A stretch of DNA of 64,000 nucleotides from JALORV01 sp963754065. Lineage in GTDB: Bacteria > Pseudomonadota > Gammaproteobacteria > Burkholderiales > Burkholderiaceae_F. The DNA lies in the NCBI GenBank assembly GCA_963754065.1, contig CAVWFH010000016.1, forward strand, positions 1 to 64,000. The letters are read 5' to 3'. Every line of letters starts with the position of its first letter. Within the stretch, counting starts at the first letter, position 1. Both the position numbers and the translations under genes were made by a program. Positions 49,961 through 58,741 of this stretch are shown piece by piece. Below the pieces are notes generated by a model. That model did no database searches and was not told the DNA's origin. It saw nothing but the letters and a program-made list of their open reading frames with translations.

Positions 49961-51382
49961 TTAGCGGATAGCGGCCGCGACCCGGATGCGCTCGAGCAAG
50001 GCGAGCTGGTCGCGCAGTGGCGCTGCAACGGCGGCCAGGGCGTCGCGCTGCGGCTCGGCGAGCGGCTCGGAACTCGGGAGCTCGGCCGTCAGCGGATTGA
50101 CCGGATTGCCCTTGATCTTCACTTCAAAGTGCAGGTGGGGCCCCGTCGACCATCCGGTAGTGCCGACGTACCCGATGAGGTCCCCCTGAGCAACGCGCGT
50201 TCCCTTGATGACCCCGGGCACGAAGCCTTGCAGGTGCGCATACAAGGTCGAGCGCTTCTCGTCGTGGCGCACTTCGACGATGTTGCCGTAGCCTCGCTGC
50301 CAGCCGGCAAACTCGACCGTGCCGCCGGCGACGGTACGCACCTTGGTGCCCGTCGGAGCGGAGTAATCGACGCCCCGGTGGGCCGCGTCGTACCCGAACA
50401 CCGGATGAGTCCGATGGTTGCTGAAACCGGAACTCATACGCGTGTACTCGAGCGGTGAACGCAGAAAGCTGCGCTTCATGTTTCGGCCGCCGAATCCGTA
50501 GTAACCACCGTGCTTGCTGCCGTCGTCGAACCAAAACGCTTCGACCGACTTGTCCTGGTTGATGAACTCGACCGCCAGCAGCCGACCCGGACGCAGGTAC
50601 TCGCCGGCTGCGTACAGACCTTCGTAGATCGCCCGGAAGCTGTCGCCGCGGCGCAGGTTGCGATGAAAGTCGATCTCGCTCTCGAGCGCGTCGATCATCT
50701 GTTGCGCAATCGAATCCGGGATGTCGGCCGCATCGGCGGCGGCAAACAGCGACGACTGCACCTCGCCGCTGCGCAATTCGACCCGACGCTCGAGCGTGAC
50801 CTGCGACTCGGCAACCCAGAAACCACCGGCCACTGCGTCGTCGCGGGTGAGCGTCAGCACCCGAGTTCGTGGCGGAGAAGTGGAGTCCTCAACGTCATTG
50901 AATGCGCGCAGCCAGTTGAGGCGGCCATCTGCCTCGACGTTGGCCTGGATGAACCGGCCCGGAGCCGCTTGTACCAGCGGCCGCGCTGCAGGGCTCGACC
51001 GCAGAAACCGCGCTGCCGCCTCATCGTCGATTCCCATGCGGACCAGCAGCGCCGCGATCGGCTCGCCGCGCTGCACGCGCGCCTCGCGGATGAAGAACTC
51101 GCGACGCTCGGAAATGTCCTGCAGCTGGTCGCTGATCGACGGAGTGGCAATGGCCTCGACTATCGGACGCGACTGGATCGAATCCAGGTCCAGCGCTGAC
51201 GGCGCAGCTGCGATTGCGGCAATGGCCGCTGACAGCGGCAGCAGCGAGAAAACGGCAGTCAGTTCGATGCGACTGCGGGTCGTGCGATCGAGCCGCTTCC
51301 AGCGGCGCAGCACGAGCCGAGCACCCAGACGGATGTCCGCAGTGAGGGTCTGGAGCTGTTTGGATAGAATCGCTAAAGGCAT
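49961..51382 (-). CDS. M23 family murein endopeptidase (MepM-like)
   Basis: The 473-residue protein has an N-terminal membrane segment (about 45-60, FSLLPLSAAIAAIAAA), an OapA-like/LysM-adjacent middle region and a C-terminal LytM domain. LytM metal ligands are visible in RTHPVFGYDAAHRGVDY (H and D) and the TGPHLHFEV motif. It should cut peptide cross-links of peptidoglycan in the periplasm, anchored to the inner membrane. ATG 51382 is used; a GTG at 51409 lies inside a hairpin. It is the first gene of the anmK operon and divergent from tyrS. Confidence 0.9.
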   Translation of the reverse strand: MPLAILSKQLQTLTADIRLGARLVLRRWKRLDRTTRSRIELTAVFSLLPLSAAIAAIAAAPSALDLDSIQSRPIVEAIATPSISDQLQDISERREFFIREARVQRGEPIAALLVRMGIDDEAAARFLRSSPAARPLVQAAPGRFIQANVEADGRLNWLRAFNDVEDSTSPPRTRVLTLTRDDAVAGGFWVAESQVTLERRVELRSGEVQSSLFAAADAADIPDSIAQQMIDALESEIDFHRNLRRGDSFRAIYEGLYAAGEYLRPGRLLAVEFINQDKSVEAFWFDDGSKHGGYYGFGGRNMKRSFLRSPLEYTRMSSGFSNHRTHPVFGYDAAHRGVDYSAPTGTKVRTVAGGTVEFAGWQRGYGNIVEVRHDEKRSTLYAHLQGFVPGVIKGTRVAQGDLIGYVGTTGWSTGPHLHFEVKIKGNPVNPLTAELPSSEPLAEPQRDALAAVAAPLRDQLALLERIRVAAAIR

Positions 51383-51398
51383 CGACCGGCCCGGCAGG

Positions 51399-51428
51399 AA
51401 AAAGCGCACCGCTCGGTGCGCTTTTTTT
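51399..51428. terminator. Bidirectional terminator-like hairpin between divergent M23 and tyrS genes
   Basis: AAAAA-GCGCACC-GCTC-GGTGCGC-TTTTTTT is a perfect terminator in both directions, yet it sits between two divergent start codons. It could stop transcription escaping backward from each promoter, or act as an attenuator in the tyrS leader. Confidence 0.6.
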
Positions 51429-51478
51429 CGAAGGGCGAAGTATATCGCGGCAGCCCGGCAGAACCGGGTGGGCCGTCA

Positions 51479-52732
51479 ATGATTGCCATGGAACCGGGCG
51501 CGACAAAGACCTACCCGATTACTCGGGAAATCGAACAGACGCTGGCCCTGGTCAAGCGTGGCTGTGACGAACTGCTGATCGAGGCGGAGTTCGCGCAGAA
51601 GCTCGCGCGCTCTCAGGCGACGCGCACGGCGCTGCGCTGCAAGCTCGGGCTCGATCCGACCGCGCCGGACATTCATCTGGGCCATAGCGTGGTCCTGAAC
51701 AAGCTGCGGCAGCTGCAGGACCTCGGCCATACCGTGATCTTCCTGATTGGCGACTTCACCGGGATGATCGGCGATCCCTCCGGCCGTAACGCGATGCGGC
51801 CACCGTTGTCGCGCGAGGAGATCGAAGCCAACGCGAAGACCTACTTCGATCAGGCTGCGCTTGTGCTTGACCGGGACCGCACCGAGATCCGATACAACTC
51901 GGAATGGTCGGAACCGCTGGGTGCCGCTGGCTTGATCAAGCTGGCGGCGAAGTACACGTTGGCGCGTCTGCTCGAGCGGGACGACTTCTCCAAGCGCTTC
52001 CGCGACAACACGCCGATAGCAATGCACGAGCTGCTCTACCCGTTGATGCAAGGCTACGACTCGGTTGCGCTGCGGTCCGACATCGAACTCGGCGGTACCG
52101 ACCAGAAATTCAACCTGCTGGTCGGACGCGAACTGCAACGGCACTACGGCCAGGAGCCGCAGTGCGTGCTGACAATGCCGCTGCTGGAAGGGCTCGATGG
52201 CGTCGAGAAGATGTCGAAGAGCAAGAACAACTACATCGGCATCACCGAGGCTCCGTTCGAGATGTTCGGCAAGGTGATGTCGATCTCCGACGAACTCATG
52301 TGGCGCTGGTACGACCTCGTGTCGATGCGCAGCAATGACGAGATCGCGGCCCTGAGGCTCGACGCGAAGTCAGGGCGCAATCCGCGCGACATCAAGATCA
52401 TGCTGGCCAAGGAAATCGTCACGCGTTTCCACACCAGCGGCGCGGCCGCCGCCGCCGAGCAGGAGTTCATGGCGCGTTTCCGTGCCGGTGCCGTTCCCGA
52501 CGAGATGCCGGAGTTCACGTTGTCCGCCGACGAACCGGACGGACTCGGGATCTGTGCGCTGCTGAAGCAGGCAGGCCTGGCCCCGTCGACCAGCGAGGCT
52601 GTGCGCAATATCGAACAGGGCGGCGTCAGGATCGACGGCCAGAAGATCGGCGATCGCGGTTTGCGCCTGGGCGGCGGCACCTACGTGGTGCAGGTCGGCA
52701 AGCGCAAGTGGGCGCGGGTGACCGTCACCTGA
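51479..52732 (+). CDS. tyrS: Tyrosyl-tRNA synthetase
   Basis: The 417-residue class I synthetase has the HIGH-type HLGH in DPTAPDIHLGHSVVL, the KMSKS motif in VEKMSKSKNNYIG and a C-terminal S4 RNA-binding domain (about 355-415, AVRNIEQGGVRIDG). The HLGH and the tyrosine-pocket sequence GGTDQKFNLLVGRELQ place it in the TyrS type found in betaproteobacteria. ATG 51479 or 51488 is the start; GGGTGGG lies before the first. Confidence 0.95.
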   Translation: MIAMEPGATKTYPITREIEQTLALVKRGCDELLIEAEFAQKLARSQATRTALRCKLGLDPTAPDIHLGHSVVLNKLRQLQDLGHTVIFLIGDFTGMIGDPSGRNAMRPPLSREEIEANAKTYFDQAALVLDRDRTEIRYNSEWSEPLGAAGLIKLAAKYTLARLLERDDFSKRFRDNTPIAMHELLYPLMQGYDSVALRSDIELGGTDQKFNLLVGRELQRHYGQEPQCVLTMPLLEGLDGVEKMSKSKNNYIGITEAPFEMFGKVMSISDELMWRWYDLVSMRSNDEIAALRLDAKSGRNPRDIKIMLAKEIVTRFHTSGAAAAAEQEFMARFRAGAVPDEMPEFTLSADEPDGLGICALLKQAGLAPSTSEAVRNIEQGGVRIDGQKIGDRGLRLGGGTYVVQVGKRKWARVTVT

Positions 52733-52930
52733 TTCCTGCGGACCGGGAGCTGCGGCGAGTGCCAACCAGCCGCGATTGAAAAACACACGGCAATGCGCCG
52801 CATCGTGTGCCGTCACGAACAGTGGCGGCCGCGCGGACTGTCGCGGAGTTCATCGCCGGTGCAGTGCGTGTCCATAGCGCCTCGGATCGGTTCCTTATGC
52901 CGGAAGCTCCCCCCTCTAGAATCGGCGTTG

Positions 52931-53392
52931 ATGATTACGCTGATCCAACGGGTAACCCAAGGCCGGGTGACGGTCGAAGGCAGTCCTGTGGGGTCGATCG
53001 GGCGCGGGCTGGTGGCGCTGGTCTGCGCGGAGCGCCATGACAGCGAGACCGAAGCCGACGCGATGGTCGTCAAACTCCTCGGGTATCGTGTCTTCGGCGA
53101 CGCCGCCGGAAAGATGAATCTCAGCGTGCGCGATGTCGGGGGTGGTCTGCTGCTCGTGCCGCAGTTCACGCTCGCGGCTGACACGGCCAGCGGGACGCGG
53201 CCGAGCTTCACCCCGGCGGCTGCACCGGAACTGGGGCAAAGGCTGTTCGAGCGGTTCGTCGAGCGTGCCCGCGCGCAACATGCGCCGGTGGAGTCGGGAC
53301 GGTTCGGCGCGCACATGCAGGTGGAATTGATCAACGACGGTCCGGTGACGTTCTGGTTGCAGGTCCGGCCAAGGCAGGAGGCAAAGGCATGA
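52931..53392 (+). CDS. dtd: D-aminoacyl-tRNA deacylase
   Basis: The 153-residue protein is DTD: MITLIQRVTQGRVTV, LLLVPQFTLAADT (family SQFTL motif with Pro in place of Ser) and the cross-subunit INDGPVTFWL (GPVT, family Gly-cisPro). It removes D-amino acids and Gly from mischarged tRNA, and works next to tyrS since TyrRS often charges D-Tyr. ATG 52931 is the family start. Its stop overlaps the next gene by four bases (ATGA). Confidence 0.94.
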   Translation: MITLIQRVTQGRVTVEGSPVGSIGRGLVALVCAERHDSETEADAMVVKLLGYRVFGDAAGKMNLSVRDVGGGLLLVPQFTLAADTASGTRPSFTPAAAPELGQRLFERFVERARAQHAPVESGRFGAHMQVELINDGPVTFWLQVRPRQEAKA

Positions 53393-54015
53393 AACTCTGG
53401 AGCGAATCGTTTACCGATGGCAGTGCGATACCGGGCGAGTACGCGTTTTGCGTGATTGACGCGGCACATCACGTCAAGCTCTCGTCGAATCGCAATCCGC
53501 ATCTTGCGTGGGCGGATGTACCGGCGGGGACGCAGTCCTTCGTGCTGATCTGCCACGACCCCGATGTGCCGAGCAAGCCCGACGACCTTTTCAAGGAGGA
53601 TCGGGAAATTCCGTCGTCCCTGCCTCGGGTGGATTTCTTCCACTGGACGCTGGTCGACATTCCGGCGGCCACGCGCGCGATCGACTCTGGCAGCTATTCG
53701 AAGGAAGTCACTCCTCGCGGCAAGAACGGCCCAGCCGCGATCAACGGAACGCGCCAGGGCATCAATGACTACACCGGCTGGTTCGCAGCCGACCACGACA
53801 TGAGCGGCGATTATTTCGGCTATGACGGCCCCTGTCCGCCGTGGAACGACTCGATACTGCACCACTACGTGTTCACGGTTTATGCACTCGATCTCGATCG
53901 CGTGCCGGTCGACGGGAAGTTCACTGCGCCCGATGTGCTCAAGGCGATCGAAGGCCACGTGCTCGCCAAGGCGGCACTGACGGGAACCTTCACGCTGAAT
54001 CCGCGGCTCGTGTGA
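53389..54015 (+). CDS. YbhB/YbcL-type phosphatidylethanolamine-binding family protein
   Basis: The 208-residue cytoplasmic protein has the PEBP fold: NPHLAWADVPAGTQSFVLICHDPDVP with the conserved D-P-D anion pocket and the later FHWTLVDIPA and YFGYDGPCPPWND. Ligand and function in bacteria are uncertain. The start overlaps dtd (ATGA) and its stop overlaps the phosphatase start (GTGA), so dtd, this gene and the phosphatase form a tightly coupled operon. Confidence 0.9.
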   Translation: MKLWSESFTDGSAIPGEYAFCVIDAAHHVKLSSNRNPHLAWADVPAGTQSFVLICHDPDVPSKPDDLFKEDREIPSSLPRVDFFHWTLVDIPAATRAIDSGSYSKEVTPRGKNGPAAINGTRQGINDYTGWFAADHDMSGDYFGYDGPCPPWNDSILHHYVFTVYALDLDRVPVDGKFTAPDVLKAIEGHVLAKAALTGTFTLNPRLV

Positions 54016-54653
54016 GTTCTACTGCGCTGCTCCTGATCCGCCACGGCGAGACGGCGTGGAATGCCGAGCACCGGATACAGGGTCACCTGGACATTCCGCT
54101 GTCGGCGACCGGCATCCGGCAAGCCGCGTTGTTGGCAGATCGGCTGGCGGGCGAAACGATCGATGCCGTCTATTCGAGCGAACTGGCTCGCGCCTGGCTG
54201 ACCGCCGAGCCGCTGGCAGCGCGCGCCGGGCTCGAGATCAGGGCCGAAACGCGTTTGCGCGAGCGGTCGTTCGGCACTTTCGAAGGACTGACGCTGGACG
54301 AGATTGCGACCCGCCAACCGGAGAGCTTCCGCAACTGGCGCGAGCGGGACCCGGCTTGGGCCATGGAGGGCGGCGAAAGCGGACAAGTGCTGATCGATCG
54401 TGTCCTGGAAGCACTGCGGGACATCGTTACCCGGCACCAGGGCAAGACGGTGGCGGTCGTCACGCATGGCGGCGTGCTCGATGTCGCCTATCGCGCAGCG
54501 CGCGGCCTGCACTGGGGAGCTCCGCGCGAGCATCAGATGCTGAACGCGGGCATCAATCGCCTGAGTGCCCAGGCACCCCCACTGGCACTCAGCATCCTCG
54601 ACTGGGGCGATGTCGCGCACCTCGAGCAGGCGCGCGACGAGTCGCTGACCTGA
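54012..54653 (+). CDS. Histidine phosphatase family protein
   Basis: The 213-residue protein has the phosphohistidine motif LLLIRHGETAWNAEHRIQGH, the SSELARAWLTAEPLA region, the acidic ERSFGTFEGLT and the second catalytic VVTHGGVL. It belongs to the cofactor-dependent or GpmB-like phosphatase branch. The substrate is unknown. The GTG start overlaps the PEBP stop. Confidence 0.9.
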   Translation: MSSTALLLIRHGETAWNAEHRIQGHLDIPLSATGIRQAALLADRLAGETIDAVYSSELARAWLTAEPLAARAGLEIRAETRLRERSFGTFEGLTLDEIATRQPESFRNWRERDPAWAMEGGESGQVLIDRVLEALRDIVTRHQGKTVAVVTHGGVLDVAYRAARGLHWGAPREHQMLNAGINRLSAQAPPLALSILDWGDVAHLEQARDESLT

Positions 54654-54714
54654 TCTTTGTCGCCCGATTGACCGCTGCCATGGCGGCCACGGCCCTGGTA
54701 GCTAGAGTGCAGAC

Positions 54715-55974
54715 ATGAATCCGACGCTGACGCAGATCGTGTCGTTCGCGCTAAGTGCCGGGATCGGGCTGCTGGTCGGGCTCGAGCGGGAGCGCAAGCC
54801 CTCGGCAAAGGCCGGGGTGCGCACCTTCGCGCTGATCGCGGTACTCGGTTCGCTGGCAGCGCTTCTCACCGAAGCGACCGGTTCGGCCTGGGCGCTGGGC
54901 GCGGGTGCGGTGTGCGTGACCGGGGCACTGGTCGCGGCCTACCTGCAGGACCGGGAATCGATCCATGACGATTCGGGCACGACGACCGTCATGGCCGCCA
55001 TTGCGGTGTTTTTCCTCGGCGCGGTCAACTATTACGGCTACAACATTCTCGCCGTAGCGCTGGGCGTTGGCATGACGGCACTGCTTTACTTCAAGGCCGA
55101 ACTCGAAGGCTTCAGCCAGAAGCTGACCGGACAGGACATCCGGTCGATGCTCCAGTTTGCGGTGCTGACAGCCGTCATCCTGCCCTTACTGCCGGACCGG
55201 TCGTTCGGGCCGTACGGTGTCCTGAACCCGTTCCAGATCTGGATGATGGTCGTGCTGGTGGCTGCCGTCGGACTCGCGGGTTACGTCGCCTGGCGCTTGA
55301 CCCTGGGCCGTCACGGCCTGCTGCTGACCGGAGTGCTCGGCGGGGTGGTGTCGAGCACGGCGACGACGCTGGTGTATGCGCGCCACGCCGCGGCCGGGAC
55401 CCAGCCTGTCGCGGCGGCGCTGCTCGTGATCCTGCTGGCGAATGCCACCATGCTGGCGCGTGTTCTGGTGCTGGTCGGCGTCGTCGCGCCATCTTCCCTG
55501 CCGCTGGCACTGTTGGTCATCGTTCCGGCGCTGCTGGTCGCCGTGGCGGGCGTTGCCTGGCGTTGGGCCTCGGCGTCGGCGGCCCCCCCAGCCGGCGAGG
55601 CGGCTTTCCGCAATCCGACGCAGTTGCGAACCGCACTCGGCTTTGGCGCGATCTATGCAGTCATCCTGCTGCTCGCGGCCTGGGCCAATGACCTGCTGGG
55701 CTCGCGTGGGCTCATGGCGCTGGCCGCGGTTTCCGGCCTGACCGATGTCGACGCCATCACGCTGTCGTCGATGCGGCTGCTCGATAACGGTGCGCTGACG
55801 CAGGCGACAGCCCTTTCGGCGGTCGGTGTCGCAGTCGCGTCCAACCTCATCTTCAAGGCGGTCGTGGCGGCCTCGGCAGGTGGGCATTTGATGCGTTGGG
55901 CTGTGGTGCGCGCTTTCAGCGGTCCATTGCTGGCGCTCGCGGCCGGACTGTGGGCGCTGCACACGCTGGCATAA
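54715..55974 (+). CDS. MgtC/SapB family membrane protein with DUF4010 domain
   Basis: The 419-residue protein has an MgtC-like N-terminal half (SAGIGLLVGLERERKPSAKAGVRTFALIAVLGSLAALL) and a DUF4010 C-terminal half, altogether about eleven to twelve helices. The GLERER motif and DRESIHDDSGTTT loop are family hallmarks. MgtC proteins influence magnesium homeostasis, but the long DUF4010 forms have no assigned transport substrate. It stands alone, 61 bases after the phosphatase. Confidence 0.88.
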   Translation: MNPTLTQIVSFALSAGIGLLVGLERERKPSAKAGVRTFALIAVLGSLAALLTEATGSAWALGAGAVCVTGALVAAYLQDRESIHDDSGTTTVMAAIAVFFLGAVNYYGYNILAVALGVGMTALLYFKAELEGFSQKLTGQDIRSMLQFAVLTAVILPLLPDRSFGPYGVLNPFQIWMMVVLVAAVGLAGYVAWRLTLGRHGLLLTGVLGGVVSSTATTLVYARHAAAGTQPVAAALLVILLANATMLARVLVLVGVVAPSSLPLALLVIVPALLVAVAGVAWRWASASAAPPAGEAAFRNPTQLRTALGFGAIYAVILLLAAWANDLLGSRGLMALAAVSGLTDVDAITLSSMRLLDNGALTQATALSAVGVAVASNLIFKAVVAASAGGHLMRWAVVRAFSGPLLALAAGLWALHTLA

Positions 55975-55990
55975 TTTCGCCGCCATCCCG

Positions 55991-56074
55991 TTCCGCGTGA
56001 CTGGCGAAAGGGTGAGTACACCCGGGGAGCGCGGACAACTCTGCTACCCGCGTAGCTGCCGTTCGCCTGGGCAG
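55991..56074 (+). promoter_or_regulatory. ZTP (pfl) riboswitch in the glyA leader
   Basis: The conserved ZTP aptamer elements are present in order: GACTGGCG near 55998-56006, CACCCGGGGAGCG around 56019-56032, and the pseudoknot strand GCCGTTCGCCTGGGCA at 56058-56073. The spacing fits the family. ZTP/ZMP signals 10-formyl-tetrahydrofolate shortage, and glyA is a known target. A GCAAGTG/CACTTGC hairpin (56078-56098) between the aptamer and the GAGGA ribosome site may be the expression platform. Confidence 0.88.
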
Positions 56075-56115
56075 ATGGCAAGTGACGAACCACTTGCAAA
56101 CTCACGCGAGGAACT

Positions 56116-57378
56116 ATGTTCAAGCGAAGCGCATACACGGTCGAAGCGATCGATCCCGAACTCTGGGCTGCCATCCGGCATGAGAACGTCCGGCAGGAAC
56201 AGCACATCGAGCTGATCGCCTCCGAGAACTACACGAGCCCCGCGGTCATGGCTGCGCAGGGCAGTCAGCTCACCAACAAGTACGCCGAAGGTTATCCGGG
56301 CAAGCGCTATTACGGCGGCTGCGAATATGTCGACGTGGCCGAGACGCTGGCGCTCGAGCGGCTGAAGCAACTGTTCGGCTATCCGACGGTCGAACTCGCC
56401 GCCAACGTACAGCCGCACTCCGGTGCGCAGGCCAACACGGCCGTGTTTCTCGCGTTGCTCAACCCCGGCGACACGATCATGGGTCTGTCGCTGGCCGAGG
56501 GCGGGCACCTGACCCACGGCATGGCGCTCAACATCTCCGGCAAGTGGTTCAAGGTCGTGAGCTACGGCCTGAACGAGCGCGAGGAGATCGACTACGACGC
56601 GATGGAGCATCTGGCGCATCTGCACAAGCCGAAGCTGATCATCGCCGGGGCCTCGGCCTATTCGCTGCGCTTCGACTGGGCACGTTTCGCCAAGGTGGCG
56701 AAGGAGGTCGGCGCGTATTTCATGGTCGACATGGCGCACTACGCTGGCCTGATCGCGGCCGGCATCTACCCGAGCCCGATTCCGCATGCAGACGTGGTGA
56801 CCAGCACGACGCACAAGACGCTGCGCGGCCCGCGCGGCGGCCTGATCCTGATGAAGCCGGCACTCGAGAAACCGATCAACAGTGCGGTGTTCCCAGGCAT
56901 CCAGGGCGGCCCTTTGATGCACGTGATCGCGGCCAAGGCGGTCGCTTTCAAGGAGGCGCTGGCGCCCGAGTTCAAGAGCTACCAGCAGCAGGTGCTGGTC
57001 AATGCACGCGTATTGGCCGAAACGCTGGTCAAGCGCGGTCTGCGCATCGTCTCGGGCCGCACTGAAAGTCACCTGATGCTGGTCGACCTGCGCGCCAAGC
57101 AGATCACCGGCAAGGATGCCGAGGCCGTACTCGGGCAGGCGCACATCACGATCAACAAGAACGCGATCCCGAAAGATCCGGAAAAGCCGATGGTCACGAG
57201 CGGCATCCGGCTCGGCAGCCCGGCGATGACCACGCGTGGCTTCAAGGAAGCTGAAGCCGAGCAGACCGGCAACCTGATTGCCGACGTGCTCGACAATCCC
57301 CGCGACCCTGCCACGCTGGCTCGCGTGCGCAGCGAGGTCGAAACGCTGACCGAGCGCTTCCCGGTCTACGGCGCCTGA
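56116..57378 (+). CDS. glyA: Serine hydroxymethyltransferase
   Basis: The 420-residue PLP enzyme has SENYTSPAVMAAQGS, NKYAEGYPGKRYYGGCE, VQPHSGAQANTAVF and the PLP-lysine motif VVTSTTHKTLRGPRGG. It interconverts serine and glycine while charging tetrahydrofolate, the main one-carbon source. GAGGA lies six bases before ATG. Transcription or translation is probably controlled by the ZTP riboswitch directly upstream. Confidence 0.97.
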   Translation: MFKRSAYTVEAIDPELWAAIRHENVRQEQHIELIASENYTSPAVMAAQGSQLTNKYAEGYPGKRYYGGCEYVDVAETLALERLKQLFGYPTVELAANVQPHSGAQANTAVFLALLNPGDTIMGLSLAEGGHLTHGMALNISGKWFKVVSYGLNEREEIDYDAMEHLAHLHKPKLIIAGASAYSLRFDWARFAKVAKEVGAYFMVDMAHYAGLIAAGIYPSPIPHADVVTSTTHKTLRGPRGGLILMKPALEKPINSAVFPGIQGGPLMHVIAAKAVAFKEALAPEFKSYQQQVLVNARVLAETLVKRGLRIVSGRTESHLMLVDLRAKQITGKDAEAVLGQAHITINKNAIPKDPEKPMVTSGIRLGSPAMTTRGFKEAEAEQTGNLIADVLDNPRDPATLARVRSEVETLTERFPVYGA

Positions 57379-57498
57379 GTGACAGCGGAAGGCGCTGACC
57401 AAGTGACGACGAACGCGATGACTCCACCCGCCTCGTCGCCGTTGAAATCGGGCCGCTCGCCCGGCCGCTCCAAAGAGCGGCCCGCTGATCAGATCGGT

Positions 57499-57537
57499 CA
57501 AAGTGCACGTGCAGCGCGAAGCGCTGCGTACACTTTG
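57499..57537. repeat. Long imperfect hairpin before nrdR
   Basis: CAAAGTG...GCAGCGC-GAA-GCGCTGC...CACTTTG: an inner seven-pair and an outer seven-pair stem, separated by a small internal loop, ends eight bases before the nrdR ATG. It lacks a T-run. It could end glyA transcription weakly or control nrdR translation. Confidence 0.5.
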
Positions 57538-57545
57538 GACGCCTA

Positions 57546-58034
57546 ATGCGTTGCCCCTTCTGCCAGCACGCCGACACGCAGGTCATCGACTCGCGCGCGT
57601 CGGACGAGGGCGCGACGATTCGCCGCCGTCGCAAGTGCCTGTCCTGTGACAAGCGTTTCACGACTTACGAGCGGGTCGAGCTGGCGATGCCGACCATCAT
57701 CAAGCGCGGCGGCGGCCGTGCCGACTACGACCGGGACAAGCTGCGCGCCAGCATGCAGCTGTCGTTGCGCAAGCGGCCCGTGCCGCGCGAGGCGGTCGAC
57801 GAGGCCATCGCGCGCATCGAGGACAAGCTCTTGTCGTCGGCGCAGCGCGAGGTCAAGAGCGAGAAGCTCGGAGAGCTCGTGATGCGCGAGCTCAAGCGCC
57901 TCGACAAGGTCGCCTACATCCGCTTTGCCTCGGTCTATCGCAGCTTCGAGGACGTCGACGAGTTCGCCGAGGTGGTCAGGGAGATCCGGCCGGGCAAGCG
58001 GCCGCGCAAGCGCACGGGACGCAGCGGTTCCTAG
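57546..58034 (+). CDS. nrdR: Transcriptional repressor of ribonucleotide reductase genes
   Basis: The 162-residue protein starts MRCPFCQHADTQVIDSRASDEGATIRRRRKCLSCDKRFTTYE in two parts, with the zinc-ribbon Cys pairs CPFC and CLSC. The ATP-cone domain follows (about 49-139, IKRGGGRADYDRDKLRASM). It senses ATP/dATP and represses nrd operons. The start is fixed by MRCPFC. A basic tail of about 20 residues extends the family length slightly. Confidence 0.96.
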   Translation: MRCPFCQHADTQVIDSRASDEGATIRRRRKCLSCDKRFTTYERVELAMPTIIKRGGGRADYDRDKLRASMQLSLRKRPVPREAVDEAIARIEDKLLSSAQREVKSEKLGELVMRELKRLDKVAYIRFASVYRSFEDVDEFAEVVREIRPGKRPRKRTGRSGS

Positions 58035-58053
58035 TTGCGCCCGCCCGGCGGGA

Positions 58054-58082
58054 CTTGAAACTCCGGGCTGTCGTCCCGAATT
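58054..58082 (+). promoter_or_regulatory. Sigma-32 heat-shock promoter of the first hsp20 gene
   Basis: CTTGAAA (58054-58060), a 14-base spacer and CCCGAATT (58075-58082) match the heat-shock consensus CTTGAAA-N13-15-CCCCATNT well. Confidence 0.72.
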
Positions 58083-58131
58083 GGGAGAGACCGCAGGCAA
58101 CGACCTGCCGTCAACCCAATCGGAGGTCCTT

Positions 58132-58575
58132 ATGAATCAGCTTTCTGTGCGTCGCAGCGATCCTTTCAGCTCGCTGGTCGATGACGTCTTCAATGATTTC
58201 TTCCAGCGCTCCGGCGTCGCTCCGGGACGCAGTCCGGATGCGCCATCGGTCGCGCGCGCACGCATGGACATCCTCGACAAGGGCGACAAGTTCGAAATCA
58301 CGGTCGACCTTCCGGGCGTCAGCAAGGAAGACATCAACGTGACCGTGGAAGGTGCCCGGGTAACGCTGCAGGCCGAGACCCGCCAGCAGCGCGAGACCAA
58401 GGATGGCGAGCGCGTGCTGCACAGCGAGCGCACGGTCACGAGCTATGCGCGCAACTTCGAGCTGCCGGTCGAGGTCAGCGAGGACGGCGCCGATGCCCGC
58501 TTCGAGAACGGCGTGTTGACCCTGGCGCTGCCGAAGCGCGTGGCGGTCACCAGCAAGCGGCTGGCTGTTCGCTGA
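58132..58575 (+). CDS. Small heat-shock protein (Hsp20 family), first copy
   Basis: The 147-residue protein has a short N-terminal arm, the alpha-crystallin domain (about 40-135, ARARMDILDKGDKFEITVDLPGVSKEDINV) and the closing ENGVLTLALPKR, with the usual FELP and GVLTL strands. It should hold unfolding proteins in an ATP-independent way. CGGAGG lies before ATG 58132. A sigma-32 promoter precedes it, and a second hsp20 follows 166 bases later. Confidence 0.94.
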   Translation: MNQLSVRRSDPFSSLVDDVFNDFFQRSGVAPGRSPDAPSVARARMDILDKGDKFEITVDLPGVSKEDINVTVEGARVTLQAETRQQRETKDGERVLHSERTVTSYARNFELPVEVSEDGADARFENGVLTLALPKRVAVTSKRLAVR

Positions 58576-58659
58576 AGTGGAGCCCGGCCTGGCGGCCGGC
58601 GGGGCCAAATGGGCCTCGCGTCCGCCGTTGACGAACGTCAAGTGCTGCCAATGTGCGGA

Positions 58660-58688
58660 CTTGAAGCAGGCCGGAGGTGGTCTATGTT
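58660..58688 (+). promoter_or_regulatory. Sigma-32-like promoter of the second hsp20 gene
   Basis: CTTGAAG (58660-58666), a 14-base spacer and TCTATGTT (58681-58688) keep the geometry of the first hsp20 promoter with a weaker -10. Confidence 0.5.
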
Positions 58689-58741
58689 GAAGATGAAGGT
58701 CCGGAGCAGCCTCCGGGCCGGAGTCCAGGAAAGGAGGTCTT

